Shown here: one piece after another, positions 8,549-18,100 of the stretch
How positions within the stretch are numbered: position 1 is the first letter of the stretch
How the letters are laid out: each line of letters begins with the position of its first letter
From: Microbacterium sp. LWH7-1.2
Lineage (GTDB): Bacteria; Actinomycetota; Actinomycetes; Actinomycetales; Microbacteriaceae
Assembly (NCBI RefSeq): GCF_038397755.1
Contig: NZ_CP151637.1
Coordinates: forward strand, 310,001-374,000
Direction of reading: 5' to 3'
Length of the DNA stretch: 64,000 nt
Made by a program: the position numbers and the translations under genes
Notes under the pieces: generated by a model
The model's database searches: none
Seen by the model: the letters and a program-made list of their open reading frames with translations, nothing else
Told to the model about the DNA's origin: nothing

Positions 8549-10323
8549 ACGTCGGCGCGCTGGCAGGGCTGGACGAGCATCAGCTCGAGGCCGCGACCGC
8601 GCTGCGGGGCCCTGTGGCGGTACTGGCCGGCGCCGGTACGGGCAAGACCCGCGTCATCACGCATCGCATCGCGCACGGCGTCGACACCGGGGCGTACTCG
8701 CCCGGGCGGGTGATGGCGGTCACCTTCACGACCAAGGCCGCCGGCGAGATGCGGGGACGGCTGCGAGCGATGGGCGTGGCCGGAGTGTCCGCCCGGACCT
8801 TCCACGCGGCCGCCCTCGCACAGCTCAACTTCTTCTGGCCGACCCTCGCCGGCGACACGGCGCCGGGCATCATCGACAACAAGGTGCGCATGCTCGCCCA
8901 CGCGGCCGACGGCATCGGGCTCGCACCCGACGTGGCGACCCTGCGCGACGTCGCATCCGAGATCGAGTGGCGGAAGGTCTCCATGCTGGGCGTCGACGCA
9001 TATGCGGCCGCCCGCCCGAACGGCGTCGGCCGCCTGGGGGTCGACCGCGTCGTGGCGCTCCAGCATGCGTACGAGAAGCTCAAGGACGAGCGCCGGCAAC
9101 TCGACTTCGAAGACGTGCTGCTCGCCTGCGCCGGCATGCTCGAGGCCGAGCCGCAGGTGGCCAAGGCCGTGCGCGAGCAGTACCGCCATTTCACCGTCGA
9201 CGAGTTCCAGGACGTCTCGCCCCTTCAGAACCGGCTGCTCGAACTGTGGCTCGGGGATCGCCGCGACCTCTGCGTCGTGGGCGACGCGAGCCAGACCATC
9301 TATTCGTTCGCCGGTGCCGACGCCGCGTTCCTCCTCGACTTCCCGTCGCGGTACGAGGGCGCCCGCGTCGTGCGCCTCGAGACGAATTATCGCTCGGATG
9401 CCCCGATCCTGGCGGTCGCGAACGAACTGATGCGCGGGCGCCCCGGGGCGCTGCACCTGTCGGCCGCCGCCGCCCGGGATGCGGAGACCGGCGCGGCGCC
9501 GGTTCCGACGGTGACCGCGTTCGAGGACGACCGGGACGAGGCCCGCGCGGTCGCCGCGCGGATCGCCGCGCAGATCGCCGACGGCGCGGATCCGCGCCAC
9601 ATCGCGGTGCTCTACCGCGCGCACGCGCAGTCGGCCGAGCTCGTGGCAGCGCTCTCCGACGCGGGCATCGCGACGACGGTGCTCGGCGGCCGCCGGTTCT
9701 TCGACATGCCGGAGGTGCGGCAGGCGGTGATGGAGCTGCGGGCGGCGTCGGTCGCCCCCATCGAGAGCGGCTTCGTGGACACCGTGCGCGACATCCTGCG
9801 CTCGCGGGGTCTCACCGACGAGCCGCCCGAGGCCGGCGGTGCGCTCCGCGACGCCTGGGAAGCCCGTGCCGCGCTGCTGCGCCTCGCGCAGGAAGCGCCC
9901 GCCGGCACGACCCTCCGTGCCTTCGCGGACGAGCTCACCGCGCGGGCCAAAGCCCACGACGAGCCGGCGATGCGCACCGTGACGCTCGCGACGCTGCACG
10001 CGGCCAAGGGCCTGGAGTGGGAGCACGTGCACCTCGTCGGCGTCGCGGAGGGCCTGCTTCCCATCTCGTACGCCACGACGTTCGAACAGGTCGACGAGGA
10101 GCGGCGACTCGCGTACGTCGGCATCACGCGGGCCGGGCGAACGCTGTCGCTGTCATGGGCGCGAGGCGTACGGGAGAGGCAGCCGTCGCGGTTCCTGCGA
10201 GAGATCGGCAACGGCACTCTGCGTGCGGGCGGTGCGACCGCACGTGCCGGTGCAGCGAGCCGGCGCGCAGGGTCACCGAGCGGCTCCGGGCGGCCGAAGG
10301 GTGCCGCGCGCGCTCCGCGATGA
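8545..10323 (+). CDS. uvrD2: UvrD2-like ATP-dependent DNA helicase
   Basis: 592 residues, GTG start overlapping the nudC stop. Seen: Walker A AGAGTGKT (28-35), TFTTKAAGEM, Walker B TVDEFQDVSP (about 217), GDASQTIYSFAGA, TLHAAKGLEWEHV (about 480), and motif VI RRLAYVGITRAGRT. It is therefore an intact SF1A helicase. Mycobacterial UvrD2 is longer and carries an HRDC domain and a tetracysteine module; neither is visible here, and the last 40 residues are Ala/Gly/Arg low complexity. That tail overlaps the convergent minus-strand gene by 200 bp. Confidence 0.9.
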   Translation: MNVGALAGLDEHQLEAATALRGPVAVLAGAGTGKTRVITHRIAHGVDTGAYSPGRVMAVTFTTKAAGEMRGRLRAMGVAGVSARTFHAAALAQLNFFWPTLAGDTAPGIIDNKVRMLAHAADGIGLAPDVATLRDVASEIEWRKVSMLGVDAYAAARPNGVGRLGVDRVVALQHAYEKLKDERRQLDFEDVLLACAGMLEAEPQVAKAVREQYRHFTVDEFQDVSPLQNRLLELWLGDRRDLCVVGDASQTIYSFAGADAAFLLDFPSRYEGARVVRLETNYRSDAPILAVANELMRGRPGALHLSAAAARDAETGAAPVPTVTAFEDDRDEARAVAARIAAQIADGADPRHIAVLYRAHAQSAELVAALSDAGIATTVLGGRRFFDMPEVRQAVMELRAASVAPIESGFVDTVRDILRSRGLTDEPPEAGGALRDAWEARAALLRLAQEAPAGTTLRAFADELTARAKAHDEPAMRTVTLATLHAAKGLEWEHVHLVGVAEGLLPISYATTFEQVDEERRLAYVGITRAGRTLSLSWARGVRERQPSRFLREIGNGTLRAGGATARAGAASRRAGSPSGSGRPKGAARAPR

Positions 10324-10990
10324 GCCGACCCGCGACGATCCCCGACTCCCACAGCACCGAGGGCTCGCTCTCGACGGCGCGACCCAGCAGCTGCGCTGCG
10401 ACCGCCGGCCACGACGGATCGCCGTCGCGGCGGTGAGCCGCGACGCACGCGAGGCATGCGCTCCGGCCGGGTACGACGAACGGGCCGACTTCCGCGCCCG
10501 AGCCGGTGAGCGCGACCGGCACATGATCGACGTCCGCGCTCATGAGCGCGGCGGCCGCGCCGGGCGCCACCACGCGATGAACGACGAAGACGACGGCCGC
10601 GGCATCCGTTCCGACGCTCCCGACAGCATCGAAGCGGTGGGCGGTGTCGACGTCGTAGCCCTCGGCGGAGAGACCCGCGGCCACCGCATCGCGATGCTGG
10701 TCGGGCACGTCGTCGGCGCACTGGACCACGATGCGGCGGGGGGTCGCGGCATCCGTCATCAGCGCGCGGCGGATGCGTGACAGGAACCGCGCCGCCGTCG
10801 CGGCGTCGGGAGCGCCCAGCGCCTGCGCGAACGGGATCGCCGCGCCGTCGGGGAGGCCGCGCTCGAGCTCGCGCAGCAGCCGCTGCTGCCACGGCGGGGG
10901 ATCGTCGACCACGGCGACCGGCTCGGCGCCGAACTGGATCGTCGAATCGGTCCGCCACACGGGGGGATACGAGGGGTCGAGTCGCAGCAT
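10124..10990 (-). CDS. ThiF/TOMM cyclodehydratase-like protein, function unknown
   Basis: 288 residues from ATG 10990. Seen: an early LRLDPSYPPVWR segment, a Rossmann-like middle (RRIVVQCADD, AAVVFVVHRVV), a PGRSACLACV motif (about 175) and a C-terminal HAECRCRSL. These match the family annotated as TOMM-precursor-binding or cyclodehydratase-like (Rv3196-like) in actinobacteria. No TOMM precursor or synthetase gene is nearby, so it is more likely a conserved housekeeping protein than a natural-product enzyme. Its 3' 200 bp are antisense to the end of uvrD2, and the HAECRC motif lies inside that overlap. Confidence 0.7.
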   Translation of the reverse strand: MLRLDPSYPPVWRTDSTIQFGAEPVAVVDDPPPWQQRLLRELERGLPDGAAIPFAQALGAPDAATAARFLSRIRRALMTDAATPRRIVVQCADDVPDQHRDAVAAGLSAEGYDVDTAHRFDAVGSVGTDAAAVVFVVHRVVAPGAAAALMSADVDHVPVALTGSGAEVGPFVVPGRSACLACVAAHRRDGDPSWPAVAAQLLGRAVESEPSVLWESGIVAGRLIAERARHPSAARSRSVTLRAGSLHRHVRSHRPHAECRCRSLAGTATAASPVRLAPMTATAFARPA

Positions 10991-11107
10991 GCGCCCGATC
11001 CTGTCGCACCGGACGGGCCGGGCGACCGGTATCCACAGGCCACGACCCCGATTCGCCGCATCCGGTCGGACTGGGGAGGAACCGCTGACCCGTTACCGGC
11101 CCGCCGC

Positions 11108-12553
11108 TTACACGGGCCGGTGGTCGTCCGGCGTGCCGCTCTCGCCCTCGTCGCCGGAAGCGTCGGATTCGGAAGGAGAATCGGATGCTTCGCCCGCGGC
11201 CGATCCGCCGGGCTCGTCTCCGGCGAGCAGGCGCGCCAGGGCGTCGTCCATCTCGTCGCGCAGCGGCTCGTCGCCGCGGGCGCGTGCCTCGAGGCGGGCG
11301 ACGAGCCCCGCGGGATCGTCGATGTCGGACGCGCTCGGCATGAGGTCGGGGTAGTCCCACAGCGCGTCGCGCGCCGCGGGGCCCACCGCAGCCGTCACGG
11401 CCCGCCACATGGCGGCGGCCTCGCGCATACGGCGCGGGCGGATCTCGAGGCCGACGAGCGAGCCGAGTGCGCGCTCGGCCGGACCGCCGACGGCGCGCCG
11501 TCGACGCACGGCCTCCGAGATGCGCTGCGCCGAGGGGAGCCGCGACGTGGCGTCCTCCGTGACGACCTCGACCCAGCCTTCGACGGTGGCGAGGAGATTC
11601 TCCAGCCGTGAGAGGGCGGCGTCCTGCGCCTCGGAGCGCGCGGGCAGCAGCGCACCGCTCTCGATCGCGCGGCGGAGCTCCTCGGGCTCGGACGGGTCGA
11701 AGCGGGTGGCGAGATCCTCGAGGGCGTCGGTGTCGACGTGCACGCCGCGCGCGAAGTCGGTGACCTGCGAGATGACATGCAGGCGCAGCCAGCGTGCGTG
11801 CCGGAACAGGCGGGCGTGCGCGAGCTCCCGGGTGGCGACGTAGAGGGCGAGCTGGTCTTCGGGCACTTCGAGATCGCGGCCGAAGTCCGCGAAGTTCTGA
11901 GGGAGGATCGCCGCCTGACCGTCGGGCATCAGCGGGATGCCGACGTCGCCGCCGCTCACGACCTCCTTCGACAGGTTGCCGACGACCTGGCCGAGCTGCG
12001 AGGCGAAGAGAGAGCCGCCGACCGTGCGCATGAGGCGTCCGGCGCCCCGCACCAGGCCCTGCATGTCTTCGGGCGCCTGCTCGCTCAGCGCGGTGGTGAG
12101 GGCGTCGGCGATGCTCGTCGCGACCGGAGCCGCCAGCTCCTGCCACACCGGCAGCGTCGCCTCGACCCACGCGCCGCGCGTGAGCGTCGCCGGGGGAGCC
12201 GGCAGCTCCGCGATGGTGGTCGCCTCGCTCAGCCACAGCGTCGCCAGGGCGAACGCCTGGTCGAGATCCGTGCGCTGACCCGCGGTCACGCCGAGGCCTT
12301 CCTGGTTGGCGATGTGCAGCGCCTGGCGCTTGGCCATGTCCCACGAGATGCCGGTCTCGTCGGCCCCTTCGAACGCGCCCTGCAGCTGGCGCATGACCGC
12401 CTGCATCATCGCGGGGTCGATGTTCATTCCCGACAGCCGCGACAGCTGCTCGGGGTCGAAATCTCCTGCCGCACCGCCGAACAACTGGCGGATCAGCTCC
12501 TGGAAGTCGTCCTCGGGGCTCGGGTCGCTCCCGCCAGTGAAGTCGTCTGCCAC
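11108..12553 (-). CDS. DUF2342-family zinc-dependent metalloprotease-like protein
   Basis: 481 residues. Seen: a Gly/Asp-rich N-terminus with FQELIRQLFGG, the family block LYVATRELAHARLFRHARWL (about 225-245; the RExAHARLF helix is the metal-site-like motif), and a disordered acidic C-terminus. Corresponds to Rv3195-type proteins (COG5282), often labelled zinc-dependent metalloprotease or coenzyme-F420-associated; the activity is, to my knowledge, not established. It is divergent from the PDZ protease and lies downstream of nothing else on its strand. Start ATG 12553. Confidence 0.78.
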   Translation of the reverse strand: MADDFTGGSDPSPEDDFQELIRQLFGGAAGDFDPEQLSRLSGMNIDPAMMQAVMRQLQGAFEGADETGISWDMAKRQALHIANQEGLGVTAGQRTDLDQAFALATLWLSEATTIAELPAPPATLTRGAWVEATLPVWQELAAPVATSIADALTTALSEQAPEDMQGLVRGAGRLMRTVGGSLFASQLGQVVGNLSKEVVSGGDVGIPLMPDGQAAILPQNFADFGRDLEVPEDQLALYVATRELAHARLFRHARWLRLHVISQVTDFARGVHVDTDALEDLATRFDPSEPEELRRAIESGALLPARSEAQDAALSRLENLLATVEGWVEVVTEDATSRLPSAQRISEAVRRRRAVGGPAERALGSLVGLEIRPRRMREAAAMWRAVTAAVGPAARDALWDYPDLMPSASDIDDPAGLVARLEARARGDEPLRDEMDDALARLLAGDEPGGSAAGEASDSPSESDASGDEGESGTPDDHRPV

Positions 12554-12687
12554 TTCAGCCGCCTTTCAGCCGGTCGATGAGGTTGCGTTCTACGCTAGTC
12601 GCAGCATCCGTCGCACTCCCCGGCAGGGACCCCTTACGCCTTACGCCGGTCGCGAACGACCAGGCGCATCAACCCCAAGGCACGGAA

Positions 12688-13827
12688 ATGAGGTCCCGCG
12701 TGGCCCTGTTCGACGAGAACACGACGATCGAGCCCGCCCCGCGGCCGCGGATGTCCCGCCGCACGCTGGTGGGCGTGTGGGCGCTCGCCGTCGCCATGGT
12801 GGTGCTCCTCGCCATCACGTTCCTGCCGACGTCGTACGTCATCCAGCGCCCCGGACCCGTGTACAACACGCTCGGCACGGCCCAGAACGCCGATGGCGAG
12901 GAGGTGCCGCTGATCTCGGTCGAGGGCGCCGACACGTACCCGACCGAGGGATCGCTCGACCTCCTCACGGTGCAGGTGCAGGGGAACCGCGAGCACACCC
13001 CGTCGTGGTTCGAGCTCGCGACGGCGTGGTTCGACCCGAGCCGCGCCGTCATGCCGATCGACGCGATCTTCCCCCAGGACCAGACCACCAAGGAGCGCAA
13101 CGAGGAGAGCGCCCAGATGATGGTGAACTCGCAGCACGAGGCGACGGCGGCCGCGCTGACCGAGCTCGGCTACGACGTCGGCGCGACCCTGTCCGTCTAC
13201 TCCGTCATCGACGGCGCCGCCGCCGAGGGGATCCTCGAGCAGGGCGATCTGATCCTCACTGCGAACGGCGAGGACCTCACGGATGTCTCGACCCTGCGCT
13301 CCGTCATCAACGAGGGCGAAGACGCCCCGGTCGAGCTGCTCATCGAGCGCGACGGCGAGCAGCAGACGGTCGAGGTGACTCCCAAGGAGACGACCGACGA
13401 CGACGGGGAGACGAGCTGGATCCTCGGCGTCAACCTCACGACGGACTACGACTTCCCGATCGACGTCACCATTCAGCTCAACAACGTCGGCGGTCCGAGC
13501 GCGGGCATGATGTTCGCGCTCGGGATCATCGACACACTGACTCCGGGTGAGCTCAACGGCGGCGAGCAGATCGCCGGCACGGGCACGATCACCGCGGACG
13601 GCGAGGTCGGGCCGATCGGCGGCATCCGGCAGAAGATGTGGGGCGCGGTGGATGCCGGCGCCCAGTGGTTCCTCGCACCCGAGGCGAACTGCGACGAGGT
13701 CGTGGGTCACATCCCCGGCGATCTGCGCGTGTTCTCGGTGGAGGACCTCGACGACGCGCTGGCCGTGCTCGACGCGGTGAGCGAGGGCGGCGATCTCGAC
13801 GCGCTCCCGACCTGCACCGCGAAGTGA
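12688..13827 (+). CDS. PDZ domain/Lon-type (S16) secreted protease, YlbL family
   Basis: 379 residues from ATG 12688 with AAGG 7 bases upstream; a GTG at 12700 (VALFDENTT) with its own GAGG is an equally plausible start. Seen: one N-terminal membrane segment (about 24-46), a YVIQRPGPVYNTLG block, a PDZ domain (about 175-260), and a Lon-like proteolytic domain with the catalytic Ser in GGPSAGMM (about 271) and Lys in GIRQKMWGA (about 315). It is predicted to be membrane-anchored with the protease outside. Matches Rv3194c-type proteins in conserved synteny. Confidence 0.87.
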   Translation: MRSRVALFDENTTIEPAPRPRMSRRTLVGVWALAVAMVVLLAITFLPTSYVIQRPGPVYNTLGTAQNADGEEVPLISVEGADTYPTEGSLDLLTVQVQGNREHTPSWFELATAWFDPSRAVMPIDAIFPQDQTTKERNEESAQMMVNSQHEATAAALTELGYDVGATLSVYSVIDGAAAEGILEQGDLILTANGEDLTDVSTLRSVINEGEDAPVELLIERDGEQQTVEVTPKETTDDDGETSWILGVNLTTDYDFPIDVTIQLNNVGGPSAGMMFALGIIDTLTPGELNGGEQIAGTGTITADGEVGPIGGIRQKMWGAVDAGAQWFLAPEANCDEVVGHIPGDLRVFSVEDLDDALAVLDAVSEGGDLDALPTCTAK

Positions 13828-13918
13828 TGGGGATCGTGCCCGAAACGTTGCGAGTTTCTTAGAGTTCGCCCAGGGAGGACAAGGCGGGCGCCGAGAATCG
13901 CGCGCCTAGGATGGGAAC

Positions 13919-16831
13919 GTGACCACGACCTCCGCGCCGACTCCGGCCACACCCTCTCGCACCCGACGCGTCATCGCCATCACCCTCGCGGTCATCGCCG
14001 CGCTGGTCGTGGCGTTCTTCATCTTCGCCAGCCTCTACGCGGACTGGCTCTGGTACGACCAGCTCGGTTTCTCCGAGGTGCTGCTGACGCAGTGGGTCGC
14101 GCGCGTCGTGATGTTCGTGATCGGCTTCCTGGGCATGGCCGTGCCGGTATGGCTGTCCATCCAGCTCGCCTATCGGCTGCGCCCCGTGTACGCCCGGCTG
14201 AGCTCCCAGCTCGACCGGTACCAGGAGGTCGTCGAGCCGCTGCGGCGACTGGCGATGTGGGGCATCCCGATCTTCTTCGGCTTCTTCGCCGGCTTCGCCA
14301 CCTCTGCGCAGTGGGAGACCACGTGGCTGTGGTTCAACGGCGTCGCCACGGACACGACCGATCCCGAGTTCGGCCTCGACACCGGCTTCTACATGTTCGC
14401 GATGCCGTTCTGGAGCTCGCTCGTCGGCTTCGCGTCGGCGGTACTGCTGATCTGCCTTCTCGTCACGGCGCTGGTGTCGTACCTGTACGGGTCGGTGCGC
14501 ATCGGCCAGCGCGAGCTGCGCATCTCGAAGTCGGCGCGCATCCAGCTCGCGGTGATCGCGGGTCTCTACCTGCTCGTGCAGGGCGCGAGCCTGTGGCTCG
14601 ACCGCTTCAAGACGCTCGTCGAATCGGGCGCCGACGGTCGTATCACCGGACCCGGATACACCGGGGTGAACGCGATCATCCCGGGGCAGACGATCCTCGC
14701 GTTCGCAGCGGTCATCGTCGCGATCCTGTTCTTCGTCACCGCGATCATCGGCCGGTGGCGCTACCCGCTCATCGCGACCGCGCTGCTCGTGGTCTCGGCG
14801 ATCGTGGTCGGTGTCGGCTACCCGTGGGTGGTCAACACGTTCCAGGTGCAGCCCAACCGCTTCACGCTGGAAGAGGACTACTACCAGCGCAACGTCGACA
14901 TGACGCACGAGGCCTACGGTGTGGACGGCCTCGAGCAGGAGGACTTCACGGCAGTGACGGATGCCGCCGCCGGCCAGCTGCGCGATGACGCCGCCACGAC
15001 CGCGCAGGTGCGCATCATGGACCCGGCGATCATCTCGCCGAACGTGCGGCAGCTCGAGCAGTATCGCGGCTACTACCAGTTCGCCGACCCGCTCGACGTC
15101 GACCGCTACGACATCGACGGCGTCTCGCAGGACGCCATCGTCTCGGTGCGCGAGCTCGACCTCACGGAGCTCGGCACAGCGGCGGACTGGCAGAACTCCG
15201 CGGTCGTCTATACCCACGGCTACGGCCTCGTCGCAGCCAAGGGCAACGACCGCACCACCGAGGGCGACCCGGTGTTCCTGGAGCGCGGCATCCCTGCGCA
15301 GGGATTCCTCTCCGACCAGGAAGACTTCCAGCCGCGGGTCTATTTCGGCGAGTACTCGCCCCCCTACTCGATCGTCGGCGCTCCGGATGGCGCTGACCCG
15401 GTCGAGCTCGACTACCCCTCGGGCGAGGACGGCGCCGGCGAGACGAAGACGACCTTCGACGGCGAGGGCGGGCCGAGCCTCGGCAGCGTGTTCAACCGCC
15501 TCATCTACGCCCTGAAGTTCCAGGCCGAGCAGATCCTCTTCTCGGACTACGTCAACGAGGACTCGCAGATCCTGTACGACCGCAACCCCCGCGAGCGCGT
15601 CCAGAAGGCGGCCCCCTACCTCACGCTCGACAACGACGCGTACCCCAGCGTCGTCGACGGGCGGATCGTGTGGATCATCGACGGCTACACCCTCAGCGCC
15701 AACTACCCGTACTCCTCGACCGTGAGCCTCACCTCGGCCATCTCGGACTCGTCGAACCCCGCACCCCGCTTCGCACTCGACGACATCAACTACATCCGGA
15801 ACTCGGTCAAGGCGACGGTCGACGCGTACGACGGGAAGGTGACGCTGTACGCATGGGACGAGGAGGACCCGGTTCTGCAGTCGTGGCAGAAGGTCTACCC
15901 ATCGACGATCAAGCCGATCAGCGACATGTCGGCGGAGCTCATGAGCCACGTGCGCTACCCGACCGACCTGTTCAAGGTTCAGCGCACGATCCTCGGTGTC
16001 TACCACGTCGACGACGCCCGCTCGTTCTACCAGAGCGACAACCGCTGGCAGACCCCGAACGACCCGCAGGAGGACACGCAGCTGCAGCCGCCGTACTACC
16101 TGACGATGCAGATGCCCGGGCAGGACAACCCGACGTACTCGATGTTCACGTCGTTCATCCCGTCGTCGACGACAGGCAACGCCCGCAACGTCCTGATGGG
16201 CTACCTCGCGGTGGACTCGAACGCCGGAGGCGAGGACGGCCGGAAGAGCGAGGACTACGGCAAGCTCCGGATGCTGGTGATCGACGCCGATACGACGGTG
16301 CCCGGCCCCGGGCAGGTGCAGAACACCTTCGACTCGGATCCACAGATCTCTGCGCAGATCAACCTGCTGAAGCAGGGGCAGTCCGAGGTGCAGAACGGAA
16401 ACCTGCTGACGCTTCCCGTCGGTGGCGGTCTGCTGTATGTCCAGCCGGTCTTCGTTCAGTCCTCCGGTGCGACGAAGCTGCCGAAGCTGCAGAAGGTCCT
16501 GGTCTCGTTCGGCGACGACATCGCGTTCGAAGACACGCTGAACGAGGCGCTGGACACCCTCTTCGGCGGCGACTCTGGTGCCGACGCGGGTGACACGGAC
16601 GTCGAGGTCACGCCGGGCGCCACGCCGGCACCCACTCCGGAGCCGACCCCGACCGAGCCGACCACCCCGGCCGAGCCGACCGACGAGTACCAGGCCGCCC
16701 TGCAGGAGGCGCAGCAGGCGATGCTCGACCGGCAGGCTGCGCTCGAGGCGGGCGACTGGGCGGCATACGGCGCGGCCGACGAGCGTCTCACCGCGGCGGT
16801 CGAGAAGCTCATCGAGCTCGGCGGCCAGTAA
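13919..16831 (+). CDS. UPF0182 family large membrane protein
   Basis: 970 residues from GTG 13919. Seen: about seven transmembrane helices in the first 320 residues (for example VIAITLAVIAALVVAFFIF and ILAFAAVIVAILFF), then a large extracytoplasmic domain beginning near NTFQVQPNRFTLEEDYY, and a Pro/Thr-rich linker near residue 900. A match to UPF0182 (Rv3193c-like), widespread in actinobacteria and without a known function. It is monocistronic by appearance: 91 bp after the PDZ protease and followed directly by a strong terminator. Confidence 0.9.
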   Translation: MTTTSAPTPATPSRTRRVIAITLAVIAALVVAFFIFASLYADWLWYDQLGFSEVLLTQWVARVVMFVIGFLGMAVPVWLSIQLAYRLRPVYARLSSQLDRYQEVVEPLRRLAMWGIPIFFGFFAGFATSAQWETTWLWFNGVATDTTDPEFGLDTGFYMFAMPFWSSLVGFASAVLLICLLVTALVSYLYGSVRIGQRELRISKSARIQLAVIAGLYLLVQGASLWLDRFKTLVESGADGRITGPGYTGVNAIIPGQTILAFAAVIVAILFFVTAIIGRWRYPLIATALLVVSAIVVGVGYPWVVNTFQVQPNRFTLEEDYYQRNVDMTHEAYGVDGLEQEDFTAVTDAAAGQLRDDAATTAQVRIMDPAIISPNVRQLEQYRGYYQFADPLDVDRYDIDGVSQDAIVSVRELDLTELGTAADWQNSAVVYTHGYGLVAAKGNDRTTEGDPVFLERGIPAQGFLSDQEDFQPRVYFGEYSPPYSIVGAPDGADPVELDYPSGEDGAGETKTTFDGEGGPSLGSVFNRLIYALKFQAEQILFSDYVNEDSQILYDRNPRERVQKAAPYLTLDNDAYPSVVDGRIVWIIDGYTLSANYPYSSTVSLTSAISDSSNPAPRFALDDINYIRNSVKATVDAYDGKVTLYAWDEEDPVLQSWQKVYPSTIKPISDMSAELMSHVRYPTDLFKVQRTILGVYHVDDARSFYQSDNRWQTPNDPQEDTQLQPPYYLTMQMPGQDNPTYSMFTSFIPSSTTGNARNVLMGYLAVDSNAGGEDGRKSEDYGKLRMLVIDADTTVPGPGQVQNTFDSDPQISAQINLLKQGQSEVQNGNLLTLPVGGGLLYVQPVFVQSSGATKLPKLQKVLVSFGDDIAFEDTLNEALDTLFGGDSGADAGDTDVEVTPGATPAPTPEPTPTEPTTPAEPTDEYQAALQEAQQAMLDRQAALEAGDWAAYGAADERLTAAVEKLIELGGQ

Positions 16832-16843
16832 ACAGGCATGCAC

Positions 16844-16880
16844 GAAGGCCGGTCCCTTTCGGGGCCGGCCTTCGGTGTTT
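16844..16880. terminator. Rho-independent terminator between UPF0182 gene and crt operon
   Basis: A 13-bp stem (GAAGGCCGGTCCC with GGGGCCGGCCTTC, one G-T wobble) closes a TTTC loop and is followed on the plus strand by GGTGTTT. It lies 12 bases after the UPF0182 stop and just past the 3' end of crtEb, so it probably serves both convergent transcripts. Confidence 0.85.
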
Positions 16881-16886
16881 CCCGGC

Positions 16887-17780
16887 TCAGCCCGTGAGGA
16901 TGGCGTACCAGATGAGCAGCAGCGTCACCCCGAAGCCCGAGAACTGGTTGAGCCACAGGAAGCGGCGCCAGCCGGTCGTCGCGGCGGCAGCATCGGTGTC
17001 GGCGATCGAGCGATATGGCCACACGGTCACGAGGTACGGCACGACGAGCACCGCGGCGAGCGGGCCAGGCCACGCGGTTGCGAGCATCGCGATGCCGGCC
17101 GCTGCGTAGCAGGCGAGTGAGAACCGTACGGTCCACCGTGCGCCGCGCGCCGTCGCGATCGACGCGATACCCGCCTCGCGGTCGGCCACGACGTCCTGCA
17201 CCGCCCCGAACGCGTGCGAGGCCACGCCCCACAGCGCGAACGCGCCGATGACCGCCACGAGCGGCGGCGTCCACGTCGCGCCGGCGAGCACGAGTCCGAA
17301 CACGGCGGGGGAGAAGAAGTGGATGCTGCTGGTCACGGAGTCCAGGAACGGCCGCTCTTTCAGCCGCAGCGGCGGGGCGCTGTAGAAGACGACGAAGAAC
17401 AGGCTCGCGGCGAGCACGAGCCACGAGGCGGGAGACCCGACCACAGCGAGGTAGGCGACGAACGGCAGGCACAGCAGCGCGGAGGCCCATAGGGTCACCC
17501 GGTGCATCCGCCGATCGAGAACCGCCCCGTGCGCGCCGCCCTTGCGCGGGTTGCGCAGATCGGACTCGTAGTCGAAGACATCGTTGATGCCGTACATGGC
17601 GAGGTTGTAGGGCACGAGGAAGAACACCGTTCCCATCACGAGGGTCAGGTCCACCTGGCGCGTGGTCAGGATGTACGCTGCCGCGAACGGGTACGCGGTG
17701 TTGATCCAGCTCACGGGCCGCGAGGCGATCAGCAGCTGGCGAGCGACGGCGCCGGCGCGCAGGGGTGGGGCGGATGTCAC
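16887..17780 (-). CDS. crtEb: Lycopene elongase/UbiA-type prenyltransferase CrtEb
   Basis: 297 residues from GTG 17780; longer starts upstream would overlap crtYf extensively. Seen: a UbiA fold with eight or nine membrane helices, the first Asp-rich motif NDVFDYESD (about 65-73) and a second AVQDVVADREAG (about 180). Known: CrtEb adds C5 units to lycopene to give flavuxanthin-type C45/C50 carotenoids. It is the last gene of the overlapping crt operon, which supports this assignment over menaquinone or heme prenyltransferases. Overlaps crtYf by 4 bp. Confidence 0.88.
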   Translation of the reverse strand: MTSAPPLRAGAVARQLLIASRPVSWINTAYPFAAAYILTTRQVDLTLVMGTVFFLVPYNLAMYGINDVFDYESDLRNPRKGGAHGAVLDRRMHRVTLWASALLCLPFVAYLAVVGSPASWLVLAASLFFVVFYSAPPLRLKERPFLDSVTSSIHFFSPAVFGLVLAGATWTPPLVAVIGAFALWGVASHAFGAVQDVVADREAGIASIATARGARWTVRFSLACYAAAGIAMLATAWPGPLAAVLVVPYLVTVWPYRSIADTDAAAATTGWRRFLWLNQFSGFGVTLLLIWYAILTG

Positions 17781-18100
17781 GAGCGCGCCTTCCCGGGAAG
17801 GGGCCGCGTGGGCTCCAGCAGCGTGAACACGGACGGCACCAGGAATGCCGCGCACACGGGGTAGGCGAAGTCCTCGATGGGCGCGAGCCCGATCCGCATC
17901 CCCGAGATCAGCGTGTCGGGATACGTGAACAGCCCCGCAGCGATCATCACGTTGTCGAACACGGCCGTCAGGGCGACCAGGATGCCTCCGGCGATGACGG
18001 ATGCCGTCATCCTGCGCCCGAAGCCGGGCCGTCGCACCGTCAGCAGCACGACGACCACCGTGATCACGACGAACGGCCCGACGATGAGGGCGTACGTCAT
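17777..18100 (-). CDS. crtYf: C50 carotenoid epsilon-cyclase subunit, CrtYf-like
   Basis: 107 residues from ATG 18100. Seen: three hydrophobic helices and the lycopene-cyclase-domain segment with FDNVMIAAGLFTY and IEDFAYPVCAAFL (the FDN...PIEDF pattern). Known: CrtYe and CrtYf form a heterodimeric membrane cyclase that closes the two rings of decaprenoxanthin- or sarcinaxanthin-type C50 carotenoids. Which ring type is formed cannot be read from the sequence by eye. 4-bp overlaps with both neighbours. Confidence 0.82.
   Translation of the reverse strand: MTYALIVGPFVVITVVVVLLTVRRPGFGRRMTASVIAGGILVALTAVFDNVMIAAGLFTYPDTLISGMRIGLAPIEDFAYPVCAAFLVPSVFTLLEPTRPLPGKARS

Noticed and set aside
10124..10990. 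Thiazole/oxazole-modified peptide biosynthesis cluster
   Set aside because: The TOMM-like protein stands in the conserved adnAB-uvrD2-UPF0182 neighbourhood, with no precursor peptide, YcaO or dehydrogenase gene nearby.
13859..16843. 994-codon open frame on the minus strand
   Set aside because: Exact mirror of the UPF0182 gene; its Arg/Val/Asp-rich composition is a codon-bias artefact.
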